A DNA stretch of 64,000 nt from JBMNFB01 sp050949085 (GTDB taxonomy: Bacteria > Bacillota > UBA994 > UBA5500): contig JBMNFB010000011.1 in the NCBI GenBank assembly GCA_050949085.1, forward strand, positions 62,001 through 126,000, in the 5' to 3' direction. The stretch's first letter is position 1; every line of letters starts with the position of its first letter. Made by a program: the position numbers and the translations under genes. Positions 9,099-19,034 of the stretch are shown here, piece by piece. Below the pieces are notes generated by a model. That model ran no database searches. It saw only the letters and a list, made by a program, of their open reading frames with translations, and was not told where the DNA came from.

Positions 9099-12000
9099 TT
9101 AACTATTATAGTTAGCCGTATCTGCGGTGTCAACTTGATTTTCCGGGTTCGCCACCTGGAGGCGAATCTGCCGATAACGGCTCATACCAGTTCCGGCTGG
9201 AATCAGTTTGCCGAGGATAACGTTCTCCTTCAAGCCCAGCAGAGGATCGACTCTGCCCTTGATGGCAGCATCGGTCAGGACGCGTGTCGTCTCCTGGAAT
9301 GATGCCGCCGACAGGAAGGAGTCGGTCGCCAGCGACGCCTTGGTGATGCCCAGCAGGACTGGCCTGGCCACTGCCGGCTCGCCACCTTCCTCGATCACCC
9401 GCGCATTCTCTTCCTGGAACTCGAAGACGTCGACCAGCCCGCCGCCCAGCAGGCGTGTATCGCCAGGTTCATCTACCCGCACCTTGCGCATCATCTGGCG
9501 GATGATAACCTCGATGTGCTTATCGTTGATCTCCACGCCCTGCAGGCGGTAGACCTTCTGCACCTCCTGCAGCAGGTAGGTCTGCACGCCCCGAATGCCT
9601 CTGGCCAAGAGGAGCTCGTGCGGGTTGACGGACCCCTCCGTCAGGGCGTCACCGGCCTCAACCTCCTGACCATCAGCCACGCTCAGCCGGGCGCCATAGG
9701 GGATCTGGTAGCTCTTGACCTCGCCGTCCTCCGACGTGACCTCTACCACCTTGCCGCCCTTGCCATCGATGATGGCTACGTGACCGGCAAGCTCGGTGAT
9801 GGTGGCCTGCCCCTTGGGCTTGCGGGCCTCGAACAGCTCCTCGACTCGCGGCAGACCCTGGGTGATATCCTCACCGGCCACGCCACCGGTATGGAAGGTG
9901 CGCATCGTCAACTGAGTGCCAGGCTCGCCGATGGACTGAGCGGCGATGATGCCGATGGATTCACCGACTTCCACCTGGCCGCCGGTAGCCAGATTTCGTC
10001 CATAACACTTGACACAGACACCGTGCCGCGACCTGCAGGTCAGCACCGAGCGAATAGCGACCTGGTCGATGAGCCCGCCAGTCAGCGCCTGGCCAGCTGA
10101 CACGCTTGCACCCGAGGCCACCAGCAACGGCTGATCGTCGCTGGCGCGGTAGCGCACATGCTTCTCGCCGTTCTCGGCAGTCACTATCAGGCGCTCACCG
10201 TCAATAGTGACGGTGCCGGCCACCGGAGCAACCGCTACGCCGAAGGTGGCAATCTCCTGTGCTTTGGCATCGGAGATCATCTGGCCGGCCTCCACCAGCG
10301 TCAGCTCTTCGGTGTGCAACTCGCCGGTCAGCGGGTCGCGATAGTCGGAGACGACCAGATCCTCGGCCGCCGTACGGCCGGCAATCCGCTCCGACAGCGG
10401 CTCGATGACATACTTGCCATCTCGAATATCGCCGATGGAAATGCCGGCTGTGGTGCCGCAGTCCTCCTCGCGGACGATCACATCCTGGGCGACGTCAACG
10501 AGGCGCCGCGTCAGGTATCCTGAGTCGGCCGTGCGGATAGCGGTGTCGGCAGCGCCCTTGCGCGCGCCGTGCGTAGAGGTAAAGTATTCGAGAACTGTCA
10601 ACCCTTCGCGGAAGCTGGCCTTGATAGGCAACTCGATGGTCCGCCCCGACGGGTCGGACATCAGTCCGCGCATACCACCCAGCTGGGTGATCTGCGAGAA
10701 GTTACCCCGCGCTCCCGACATGACCATCATGTAGATCGGGTTGAACTCATCCATATTATCAAAGAGCGCTTTCTGAACTTCGGCGTTAGCTTCAGTCCAG
10801 ATATCGATCACATTGCGATATCTCTCGTCGGCACTCATCATGCCCCGGCTATAGGCACGCTCGATCTCGGCGACCTTAGCCTCCGCCTCGCGCAGGATGT
10901 CCTCCTTCTGAGGCGGGACACTAATATCGTCCATGGAGATGCTGATGCCGGAAAGTGTTGCATACTTGAAGCCGAGATCCTTGAGATTATCCAGAATGAT
11001 CGTCGTCTTGGTGGAGCCATGTTGCGCATAGCAGCGCTCGACGATTTTGCCCAGCAGTTTGCGGTCCACCAGGGTGTTGACCTCGAGCCGGGTGGCGTTC
11101 TTCGGATCGCTCCGGTCCACCATTCCCAGATCCTGTGGGATATTCTCGTTAAGGATCAGCCGCCCCAGCGTCACGTCGTGCAGCTCCCTGACCACCTGAC
11201 CGTCAGGCAGTTGGCCTGTCAGGCGGACGCGAATCGGTGCATTCAGCGCCACCAGACCCTGTTCGTAGGCCATGATCGCCTCCTCAGGGCTGCTGAAGAC
11301 GCTGCCAGCCCCCTTGGCATCCTTATCTTCACTGGTGAGATAATAGATGCCCAGGACCATATCCTTGGTGGGCGTAGCCACCGGTTTGCCGTCCTTGGGA
11401 TTGAGGAGGTTGTGGGCCGAAAGCATCAGCAGTCTGGCCTCCACCTGGGCCTCCGCCGAGAGCGGCACGTGCACCGCCATCTGGTCACCATCGAAGTCGG
11501 CATTATAGGCCGTACAGACCAGGGGGTGAATCTTGATGGCGCGGCCCTCCACCAGCACCGGCTCAAAGGCCTGAATGCCCAGGCGGTGCAGCGTCGGGGC
11601 CCGGTTGAGCAGAACCGGGTGTTCCTGTATTACGTCCTCGAGGACGTCCCAGACCTCTTCGCGTACCCGCTCCACCATCCGTTTGGCGCTCTTGATGTTC
11701 TGGGCATGCCCATCCTTAACCAGCTTTTTCATCACAAAGGGCTTAAACAGCTCCAGGGCCATCTCTTTGGGCAGACCGCACTGATAGAGTTTTAGCTTGG
11801 GACCAACGACGATGACGGAACGCCCCGAGTAGTCTACGCGTTTACCCAACAGATTCTGGCGGAAACGGCCCTGCTTACCCTTTAACATATCGCTCAGGGA
11901 TTTCAGCGGACGGTTGCCAGGACCGGTAACCGGGCGCCCCCGGCGGCCGTTATCGATCAGGGCATCCACTGCCTCCTGCAGCATCCGTTTTTCGTTGCGG

Positions 12001-12854
12001 ACGATGATGTCCGGAGCGCCCAGCTCCAGTAGCCGTTTGAGGCGATTGTTGCGGTTGATGACCCGGCGGTAGAGATCGTTGAGGTCACAGGTGGCAAAGC
12101 GGCCACCATCCAGCTGTACCATCGGCCGCAGCTCCGGTGGAATTACCGGAATAACGTCCAGGATCATCCACTCCGGCTTGTTGCCAGAACGGCGAAAAGC
12201 CTCGACGACTTCCATGCGGCGGATCACCCGCGTGCGCCGCTGACCGCTGGAGTTCTCGAATTCCGCCCGCAACTCGTTATAGAGCGCATCCAGATCGACG
12301 TCAGTCAGCAGTTCCTTGATAGCCTCAGCACCCATTCCTACCCGGAAAGCCGAGTAGCCGTACTTATCGCGCGCCTCGCGATACTCGGCCTCGGTCAGGA
12401 TCTGCTTATGCGACAGCCCGCTGTCACCCGGGTCCAGCACAACATAGGAGGCAAAATAGAGCACTTTCTCCAGCAGTCGGGGCGACATATCCAGGATCAG
12501 GCCCATGCGGCTGGGGATCCCTTTGAAGTACCAGATATGGGACACGGGAGCGGCCAGTTCGATATGACCCATCCGCTCACGGCGCACCTTGGAGCGGGTT
12601 ACCTCTACCCCACATTTATCGCAGACAATACCTCGATAGCGAACCCGTTTATACTTGCCGCAGCTGCACTCCCAATCCTTGGTGGGGCCAAAAATCCTCT
12701 CGCAGAAGAGACCTTCCTTCTCAGGCTTCAGCGTCCGGTAGTTGATCGTCTCTGGCTTCTTAACTTCACCCTTGGACCACTCGCGAATCTGGTCCGCGGA
12801 GGCCAGGCTGATCTTTATAGAATCAAACTCGTTGAGATCCAACAATGCCGTCAC
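9099..12854 (-). CDS. rpoC: DNA-directed RNA polymerase beta' subunit
   Basis: 1251-residue catalytic subunit. An N-terminal zinc ribbon (CSCGKY...CDKCGVEV, about residues 63-84), the catalytic Mg-binding motif NADFDGDQMAVH (about residue 450), the bridge helix/trigger loop region around TADSGYLTRRLVDVAQD, and a second cysteine cluster (CRSRHGVCVKCYGRNL) are all visible. Slightly long for Clostridia because of the domain inserted after the trigger-loop region. Follows rpoB by about 120 bp. Confidence 0.98.
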   Translation of the reverse strand: MTALLDLNEFDSIKISLASADQIREWSKGEVKKPETINYRTLKPEKEGLFCERIFGPTKDWECSCGKYKRVRYRGIVCDKCGVEVTRSKVRRERMGHIELAAPVSHIWYFKGIPSRMGLILDMSPRLLEKVLYFASYVVLDPGDSGLSHKQILTEAEYREARDKYGYSAFRVGMGAEAIKELLTDVDLDALYNELRAEFENSSGQRRTRVIRRMEVVEAFRRSGNKPEWMILDVIPVIPPELRPMVQLDGGRFATCDLNDLYRRVINRNNRLKRLLELGAPDIIVRNEKRMLQEAVDALIDNGRRGRPVTGPGNRPLKSLSDMLKGKQGRFRQNLLGKRVDYSGRSVIVVGPKLKLYQCGLPKEMALELFKPFVMKKLVKDGHAQNIKSAKRMVERVREEVWDVLEDVIQEHPVLLNRAPTLHRLGIQAFEPVLVEGRAIKIHPLVCTAYNADFDGDQMAVHVPLSAEAQVEARLLMLSAHNLLNPKDGKPVATPTKDMVLGIYYLTSEDKDAKGAGSVFSSPEEAIMAYEQGLVALNAPIRVRLTGQLPDGQVVRELHDVTLGRLILNENIPQDLGMVDRSDPKNATRLEVNTLVDRKLLGKIVERCYAQHGSTKTTIILDNLKDLGFKYATLSGISISMDDISVPPQKEDILREAEAKVAEIERAYSRGMMSADERYRNVIDIWTEANAEVQKALFDNMDEFNPIYMMVMSGARGNFSQITQLGGMRGLMSDPSGRTIELPIKASFREGLTVLEYFTSTHGARKGAADTAIRTADSGYLTRRLVDVAQDVIVREEDCGTTAGISIGDIRDGKYVIEPLSERIAGRTAAEDLVVSDYRDPLTGELHTEELTLVEAGQMISDAKAQEIATFGVAVAPVAGTVTIDGERLIVTAENGEKHVRYRASDDQPLLVASGASVSAGQALTGGLIDQVAIRSVLTCRSRHGVCVKCYGRNLATGGQVEVGESIGIIAAQSIGEPGTQLTMRTFHTGGVAGEDITQGLPRVEELFEARKPKGQATITELAGHVAIIDGKGGKVVEVTSEDGEVKSYQIPYGARLSVADGQEVEAGDALTEGSVNPHELLLARGIRGVQTYLLQEVQKVYRLQGVEINDKHIEVIIRQMMRKVRVDEPGDTRLLGGGLVDVFEFQEENARVIEEGGEPAVARPVLLGITKASLATDSFLSAASFQETTRVLTDAAIKGRVDPLLGLKENVILGKLIPAGTGMSRYRQIRLQVANPENQVDTADTANYNS

Positions 12855-12973
12855 TCCCTTCAGCGTAGAACGATTAGAGCAAACATCCTCGCTTGACTTG
12901 CGCCGCCATGTTCAGGCCGCGCCATAGCATGGCGGCGTTATTATCATCACTGCACTGCGATCAACGAAGATGC

Positions 12974-15900
12974 CTACCTGGATTTAGGATCATCTTCAAC
13001 ATCATCGATGTCCATCTTGGGCTGGATAATACGACTCAGTTCAGCCATCCGTTGCTCCAGGGAGGACCGAGTCTCCTCCTTTATTGCTCCTTCGCTCTCA
13101 TCCGACTCGTCGGCACCTTCCTTAATTCCGGCCAGCCTTTTGGTCAGAACCGCGGTCAGCTTCTCGCGATCGATGGGGGTAGAACCGGCAGCTTCTCGCG
13201 TCGCTTCAGCCTCGTCCTCCTCCTCTGCCTCCGGTTCGACGGCTGGCCTGCTTTCGGTCGGCTGGGAGCTACGGCCGGCAGTCTGTGCCACCGCCGCGTC
13301 GTTCTCTAACCCTTCTATATTCAGATTCAGATCGCGCACCGCGTCATGCACATCGTCCTCGTACTCGCGGATGGCGATTTCTTCGTTGTCCTCCGTCAGC
13401 ACCTTTACATCCATGGCCAGGCTCTGCAATTCCTTGATGAGCACCTTGAAGGATTCGGGCACGCCCGGTTCCGGCACGTTCTCGCCCTTCACGATCGCTT
13501 CATAGGTACGCACCCGCCCGACCACGTCGTCGGACTTCACCGTCAGAATCTCCTGCAGCGTGTAGGCGGCGCCATAGGCCTCCAGCGCCCAGACTTCCAT
13601 CTCACCAAAGCGCTGTCCGCCAAATTGGGCCTTACCGCCCAGTGGCTGCTGGGTGACCAGCGAGTAGGGGCCGGTAGACCGGGCATGGATCTTGTCATCC
13701 ACCAGGTGGAACAGCTTGAGGAAGTAGATATAGCCCACAGTCACTTCGTTGTCAAACGGCTGACCGGTGAGGCCATCGTAGACAGTGATCTTGCCGCTCC
13801 GCGGCAGCCCGGCTGCTTCCAGGGCCTGCTCGATCTCCTCGCCGGTGGCCCCGTCAAAGACGGGAGTTGCCATATGCAGGCCGAGGGCATTGGCAGCCCA
13901 CCCGAGATGCGTCTCCAGGATCTGGCCGACGTTCATGCGGGACGGCACGCCCAGGGGGTTGAGCACAATCTCCAGCGGAGTGCCATCAGGCAGAAACGGC
14001 ATGTCTTCCTCAGGCAGAATGCGGGCGATGACGCCCTTGTTGCCGTGCCGGCCGGCCATCTTGTCGCCCTCAGAGATCTTGCGCTTCTGGGCAACGTAAA
14101 CCCGCACCAGCATATTGACGCCAGGCGGCAGTTCGTCGCCATCTTCGCGGGTGAAAACCCGCACGTCGACGACTTTACCGGCCTCGCCATGGGGCACCTT
14201 GAGGGAGGTATCCCTGACCTCGCGCGCCTTCTCCCCAAAGATGGCCCGGAGCAGGCGTTCTTCCGCTGTCAGCTCGGTTTCGCCCTTGGGGGTTACCTTG
14301 CCGACGAGGATATCTCCCGCCCGCACTTCGGCACCGATACGGATAATCCCCCGTTCGTCCAGATCCTTGAGCACATCCTCGCCGACGTTGGGGATGTCCC
14401 GGGTGATCTCCTCGGGGCCCAGCTTGGTGTCGCGCGCCTCCGATTCGTATTCCTCAATATGAATAGAAGTGAAAACGTCATCCATGACGAGCCGCTCGCT
14501 GATCAGAATAGCATCCTCGTAGTTGTAGCCCTCCCAGGGCATGAACGCGCAGAGGACGTTGCGTCCCAGCGCCAGCTCGCCCTGATCGGTACTGGGGCCA
14601 TCAGCCAGGATGTCGCCCTGCTCCACCCGCTGCCCTTTCTGCACCAGGGGCTGCTGATTGATGCAGGTGCCCTGGTTGGAGCGACGGAACTTGAGCAGCT
14701 TATAGGTGTCAACCGAGCCCTCATCATTCTGAACAGTGATTTCGGTGGCCGTCACCCGGGTAACGATACCGGGTCGGGCGGCGATGATCAGGCTGCCGGA
14801 GTCCATGGCAGACTTAAATTCCATACCGGTGCCGACCAGGGGTGCTTCTGGCCGCAGGAGCGGCACTGCCTGCTTCATCATGTTGGCGCCCATCAGGGCA
14901 CGGCTGGCGTCGTCATGCTCCAGAAAAGGAATCAGCGTCGTCGAGATGCTGAAAACCTGCTTGGCTGACACGTCCATATAGTCGACCTCGCTGGGCGGGA
15001 CTACCTTGACATCCCGCTTATAGCGAATCGGCACCCGGTCTTCAGCGAAGCGATTCTCATCATCGAGAACGGCGTTCGCCTGGGCCACGACATACTGATC
15101 TTCTTCATCCGCCGTCAGATATTCAATCTCGTCGGTCACCCGGCCGGTTTCCTTGTCCACAACCCGATATGGCGTCTCGATGAAGCCATACTGGTTGATG
15201 CGGGCATAGGTGCTCAGGTTGCCGATCAGGCCGACGTTGGGGCCCTCGGGCGTTTCAATAGGACAGATCCGGCCGTAGTGGGAGTGGTGCACGTCGCGCA
15301 CCTCTACCCCGGCGCGATCGCGGCTCAGTCCGCCTGGCCCCAGGGCGCTGAGGCGCCGCTTGTGTGCCAGTTCCGCCAGAGGGTTGGTCTGATCCATAAA
15401 CTGCGATAGCTGAGAGCTACCGAAGAACTCCTTGATAGCCGCCACCACCGGGCGGATATTGATCAACGCCTGGGGCGTGATCACGTCCACATCCTGAATG
15501 GTCATGCGCTCCTTAACCACCCGCTCCATGCGCGAGAGGCCGATACGGAACTGGTTCTGCAGCAGCTCACCGATGGTGCGCAGGCGACGGTTCCCCAGGT
15601 GGTCGATATCATCCACATCACCAATGCCCTGCATCAGGCCCATCATGTAGTTGACGGCGGCAACGATGTCCTCTTTCAGGATGTGTTTTTCCTGACTGGG
15701 GGCATAGCGATCGGTGAGGATCACTGTCTCGGTGCCGCGCCTCGTATGCAGCACGACCCGTTTATCGGCTAGTTGGTCATAGGCCTCTTCCAGTTTGGCC
15801 AGGTTATCTTCATGCAGTTCCGCCCCGGTCGGCAGGAGGATGCTGCCCTCGGCAGTCAGCAGGTTTTCCGCCAGACGGCGGTTAGCCACGGCCTCCTGCC

Positions 15901-17008
15901 ATGTCTGCCGAAACAGTCCATTGCCGATGAACTTCACTCGCCGTCCCCCATCCAGCTGGACATAGAGTTCGTTCACGCCGGCTGCTTCCAGCCGTTCGGC
16001 AATGCGGCGGGTGATGCGCTGTCCTGCCTCGACGAGCACTTCTCCCTCGACGAAGAGCACCTCTCCCGGAGGCACAACCGGTCGGGGGCCGTCAGCCGGT
16101 ACCATCGGCTGTAGCAGCGTCTCGGTGGCGATGATGGTGTCCGCCGAGACCAGATTCAGAATCCGTCTTTTTAGCGATAGCTTCTTATATAATTTGTAGC
16201 GCCCGACATGCGCCAGGTCATAGCGCCGTGCATCAAAAAACAGGGAAGTCAACAGAGATCTGGCGCTATCCACCGTAGGCGGTTCGCCAGGGCGCAGGCG
16301 CTTGTAGATCTCCAAGAGCCCGTCGTTTTCTGTCTCTGTGGCGTCTTTATCCAGCGTGGGCTGCAGCGGAGCTTCCGGGCCGAATTTCTGCTCAATCTCT
16401 GCATTGGTGCCAAGGCCCAGCGCCCTGAGCAGCACTGTAACCGGGATCTTACGGGTGCGATCGACCCTAACCGAGATGACATCGTGGGAGTCAGTCTCCA
16501 GTTCCAGCCACGCTCCACGGTTGGGGATGATGGTTGCACCAAATATCTTATGGCCGTGGTTGTCGATGTTTTCGGTATAGTAGGCACCAGGGGAACGCAC
16601 CAGCTGGCTGACGACTACCCGTTCAGCACCGTTGTAGATGAAGGTGCCCGCGTCGGTCATCAGGGGGAAGTCCCCCATGAAAACCTCCTGCTCCTTCACC
16701 TCGCCGGTTTCCTTGTTGACCAGGCGTGCTTTCACTCGCAGCGGTGCGGCATAAGTCACATCGCGCTCTTTCGATTCCTCGACCGAATACTTGGGCTCCC
16801 CAAATTGGTAGTCGACAAACTCCAGCACCAGATTGCCGGTGAAGTCTTGAATCGGGGAAATGTCGCGAAATGTCTCGGCCAGCCCTTCCTCAAGAAAAGA
16901 TCGCATCGACTCCACCTGGATCTGAATCAGATCCGGCATGGGCAGAATCTCGGCGATTTTCCCGAAAGACTGGCGCGAGCGCAGGCCCGCTGGGATGGGT
17001 TTGTACAT
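12974..17008 (-). CDS. rpoB: DNA-directed RNA polymerase beta subunit
   Basis: About 1344 residues from the ATG at 17008 (MYKPIPAGLRSRQSFG), which has AGGGG 11 bp upstream; a GTG four codons earlier (17020) has no spaced site. The core blocks are present: the rifampicin region (SSQLSQFMDQTNPLAELAHKRR), HHSHYGRICPIETPEGPN, and the C-terminal GGKAQFGGQRFGEMEVWALEAYGAAYTLQE. Two features make it long: an inserted domain of roughly 130 residues ahead of the ILKEDIVAAVNYM block, and an acidic, low-complexity C-terminal tail of about 110 residues. The usual upstream rplKAJL genes are missing; rsmI precedes it. Confidence 0.97.
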   Translation of the reverse strand: MYKPIPAGLRSRQSFGKIAEILPMPDLIQIQVESMRSFLEEGLAETFRDISPIQDFTGNLVLEFVDYQFGEPKYSVEESKERDVTYAAPLRVKARLVNKETGEVKEQEVFMGDFPLMTDAGTFIYNGAERVVVSQLVRSPGAYYTENIDNHGHKIFGATIIPNRGAWLELETDSHDVISVRVDRTRKIPVTVLLRALGLGTNAEIEQKFGPEAPLQPTLDKDATETENDGLLEIYKRLRPGEPPTVDSARSLLTSLFFDARRYDLAHVGRYKLYKKLSLKRRILNLVSADTIIATETLLQPMVPADGPRPVVPPGEVLFVEGEVLVEAGQRITRRIAERLEAAGVNELYVQLDGGRRVKFIGNGLFRQTWQEAVANRRLAENLLTAEGSILLPTGAELHEDNLAKLEEAYDQLADKRVVLHTRRGTETVILTDRYAPSQEKHILKEDIVAAVNYMMGLMQGIGDVDDIDHLGNRRLRTIGELLQNQFRIGLSRMERVVKERMTIQDVDVITPQALINIRPVVAAIKEFFGSSQLSQFMDQTNPLAELAHKRRLSALGPGGLSRDRAGVEVRDVHHSHYGRICPIETPEGPNVGLIGNLSTYARINQYGFIETPYRVVDKETGRVTDEIEYLTADEEDQYVVAQANAVLDDENRFAEDRVPIRYKRDVKVVPPSEVDYMDVSAKQVFSISTTLIPFLEHDDASRALMGANMMKQAVPLLRPEAPLVGTGMEFKSAMDSGSLIIAARPGIVTRVTATEITVQNDEGSVDTYKLLKFRRSNQGTCINQQPLVQKGQRVEQGDILADGPSTDQGELALGRNVLCAFMPWEGYNYEDAILISERLVMDDVFTSIHIEEYESEARDTKLGPEEITRDIPNVGEDVLKDLDERGIIRIGAEVRAGDILVGKVTPKGETELTAEERLLRAIFGEKAREVRDTSLKVPHGEAGKVVDVRVFTREDGDELPPGVNMLVRVYVAQKRKISEGDKMAGRHGNKGVIARILPEEDMPFLPDGTPLEIVLNPLGVPSRMNVGQILETHLGWAANALGLHMATPVFDGATGEEIEQALEAAGLPRSGKITVYDGLTGQPFDNEVTVGYIYFLKLFHLVDDKIHARSTGPYSLVTQQPLGGKAQFGGQRFGEMEVWALEAYGAAYTLQEILTVKSDDVVGRVRTYEAIVKGENVPEPGVPESFKVLIKELQSLAMDVKVLTEDNEEIAIREYEDDVHDAVRDLNLNIEGLENDAAVAQTAGRSSQPTESRPAVEPEAEEEDEAEATREAAGSTPIDREKLTAVLTKRLAGIKEGADESDESEGAIKEETRSSLEQRMAELSRIIQPKMDIDDVEDDPKSR

Positions 17009-17141
17009 TGACTTCTTCACCCCTTAACCCTAGAATAGCAGCAGAACAGTAGAAAGCCGCAGTAAAGCCAAAAAAAGGGACAAGACACCCCTTAGGCCAA
17101 CACAGAGGCGCGTTTGCCTGCGTTATCCATCCATCTACGAA

Positions 17142-17171
17142 TTATTACCTTAACCTACCACAAGTATGTAA
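17142..17171 (-). promoter_or_regulatory. candidate promoter for rpoBC
   Basis: On the minus strand TTACAT and TAATAA are separated by 18 bp, about 130 bp upstream of the rpoB start in the 243-bp rsmI-rpoB gap. Neither box is a perfect match, so this is a weak call; a promoter is expected here because the gap is long and the genes downstream are highly expressed. Confidence 0.3.
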
Positions 17172-17263
17172 TCCGCAGAAAAAAGGTGTGTCCAGCTTCC
17201 CTACTTGTGCAATAAGAAACATTAACATACCCGGCAGGAACAGTCAAGGCCTGGGCAGCAAAT

Positions 17264-18109
17264 TCAGTTCCGCCGCTGCCTTTCGTGGAAGAGGTTGTAA
17301 AGCTCGCGGCGGGAGATGCGTTGATTCAGGGCCACCTGCCGAATGGCCGCGCTGGTCTCTTCACCCTGGGCCAGCAATCTGTCGACTGCGGCCAGGGCCG
17401 CCTCCCAATCGGGCTCAGCACCCTCCCCCTCCTCGTCAGAGCAGCCAGCTACCACTAGCACAAACTCACCGCGCGGCTCGTGCTCCGCGTAGAACCGGAC
17501 CATCTCGCTCAGTGATCCCCGCCGCACCTCCTCAAACTGCTTGGTCAGCTCCCGCGCAACAGCGATCTGGCGATCGCCCAGACTCTCCAGCAAGTCCTTA
17601 AGGCAGCCTTGCAGGCGATGCGGCGCCTCGTAGAATACCAGCGTCAGCGGTAGCGACCGGAAGGTCTCCAGCCATTGGCGACGCTTGGACGAGTTGCGCG
17701 GCGGAAAGCCGAGAAAGGCAAACTGGTCTGTATCCAGGCCGCTCAAGACCAGGGCGGTGAGGACAGCCGATGGACCGGGCAGGACGGTGAACGGCAACCC
17801 CTGCTCGACGGCTTTCTGCACGAGCACAACCCCCGGATCGGAGATGCCGGGCATCCCGGCGTCACTGACAACAGCAACCTGCGCCCCGGCACTCACCTGC
17901 CGCAGCAGTTCTTCGGCCTGGCTGTGCTCGTTATGCTCATGATAGCTGACTAATGGCTTGTGAATCTGGTAATGGGCCAGCAGCTTGCGGGTATGTCGGG
18001 TGTCCTCAGCCGCGATCAGGTCTACGGAGCGCAGCACATCCAGCACGCGCTGCGTGACATCTGCCAGGTTGCCGATGGGGGTCGCGCAGAGGTAGAGCAT
18101 CCCACTCAC
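17264..18109 (-). CDS. rsmI: 16S rRNA (cytidine1402-2'-O)-methyltransferase RsmI
   Basis: 281-residue SAM-dependent tetrapyrrole-methylase-fold enzyme that modifies C1402 in the 16S decoding centre. Diagnostic segments are LYLCATPIGNLADVTQR, AEDTRHTRKLL and SDAGMPGISDPG. The first codon is a GTG whose bases overlap the upstream stop (GTGA); an in-frame ATG three codons later is an alternative. Downstream of the YabB-like methylase, as in the Bacillus yabB-yazA-rsmI order, but no yazA is seen between them. Confidence 0.95.
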   Translation of the reverse strand: MSGMLYLCATPIGNLADVTQRVLDVLRSVDLIAAEDTRHTRKLLAHYQIHKPLVSYHEHNEHSQAEELLRQVSAGAQVAVVSDAGMPGISDPGVVLVQKAVEQGLPFTVLPGPSAVLTALVLSGLDTDQFAFLGFPPRNSSKRRQWLETFRSLPLTLVFYEAPHRLQGCLKDLLESLGDRQIAVARELTKQFEEVRRGSLSEMVRFYAEHEPRGEFVLVVAGCSDEEGEGAEPDWEAALAAVDRLLAQGEETSAAIRQVALNQRISRRELYNLFHERQRRN

Positions 18110-18858
18110 TGATCCAAATCCCCTTTCCCGCCATAGATGTCCATGATCTCCGGCGAATAGTCATCTCCCTCGTAGACAACCAGCGGTGGCAGCACTCGAA
18201 GCCCAGGGCGAGCATCCTTGCGGCACTCCAGGAGAACCAGATTAGCCGCCTGATCCAGTCGGGGGTAAACCAGGCGCATCCGCTTCGGCTCCAGGTGGTA
18301 GCGGGCGAGAATCGTCAACAGCTCAGGCAGGCGCCCGGGGCGATGCACCAGGGCAAAGCGCCCGCCGCCACCGAGAACGCGCGACGCCGCCCTGGCCACA
18401 TCGCTAAACTGGCAATATACCTCGTGCCGCGCCATGGCCATGTCGGGCCGGGGCGAGATCTCGCCGGTACCCAGCGGCTGATAGGGCGGATTGCTGACTA
18501 CCAGCGTCGCCTGATAGCCCGGCAGCAGCGTGCCCAGCTCCCTCAGGTCGCCGGTGATGATCTGGATTTTCTCCTGCAGGTTGTTCAGCCGGACGCTGCG
18601 CCTGGCTCGTTCAGCCACAGTTGGGTTGAGCTCAACCCCCACCAACTGCAGACGCGGTTCGCGGGTGGACAGCAGCAGGGGAATGACGCCACTTCCCGTC
18701 CCCAGATCCAGCACCTGATCGCCCGGCTTCACCGTCGCAAAGTGGGACAGGAGGACGGCGTCAATGGAGAAGCGAAAGGCGGAACTGTCCTGGATGATCC
18801 GCAGGTTATCTACCAGCAAGTCGTCCAGACGCTCGCCCTCACGCAGCATCTGTTCCAT
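18106..18858 (-). CDS. tRNA1(Val)-type adenine-N6 methyltransferase (YabB/TrmN6 family)
   Basis: 250-residue Rossmann-fold methyltransferase. SAM-binding motif I (VLDLGTGSGVIPLLL) lies about 45 residues in and motif IV is VSNPPYQPLGTG, the NPPY signature of N6-adenine or N5-glutamine methylases. Orthologues modify A37 of tRNA1(Val) in E. coli; the Firmicute substrate is inferred. I start at MEQMLREGERLDDL because GGGGGTG precedes it and the upstream 35 codons are not family-like. Overlaps rsmI by 4 bp. Confidence 0.88.
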   Translation of the reverse strand: MEQMLREGERLDDLLVDNLRIIQDSSAFRFSIDAVLLSHFATVKPGDQVLDLGTGSGVIPLLLSTREPRLQLVGVELNPTVAERARRSVRLNNLQEKIQIITGDLRELGTLLPGYQATLVVSNPPYQPLGTGEISPRPDMAMARHEVYCQFSDVARAASRVLGGGGRFALVHRPGRLPELLTILARYHLEPKRMRLVYPRLDQAANLVLLECRKDARPGLRVLPPLVVYEGDDYSPEIMDIYGGKGDLDQ

Positions 18859-19034
18859 CGCTACACCCCCGGGTTGCGCTACTTGTTGGCAAGAAGAGCT
18901 GCCGCCACGGGACGTACGACAGCTCATAGCATTTATTAAAGAAAGGTACTCTCTCCCCAGCATGGTGCCTGCATAGGTACCGCCCTGACTCTGGCCGAAT
19001 ATGGGAGGCAGCCGCGAGCGCTCCAGTTAGGGCC

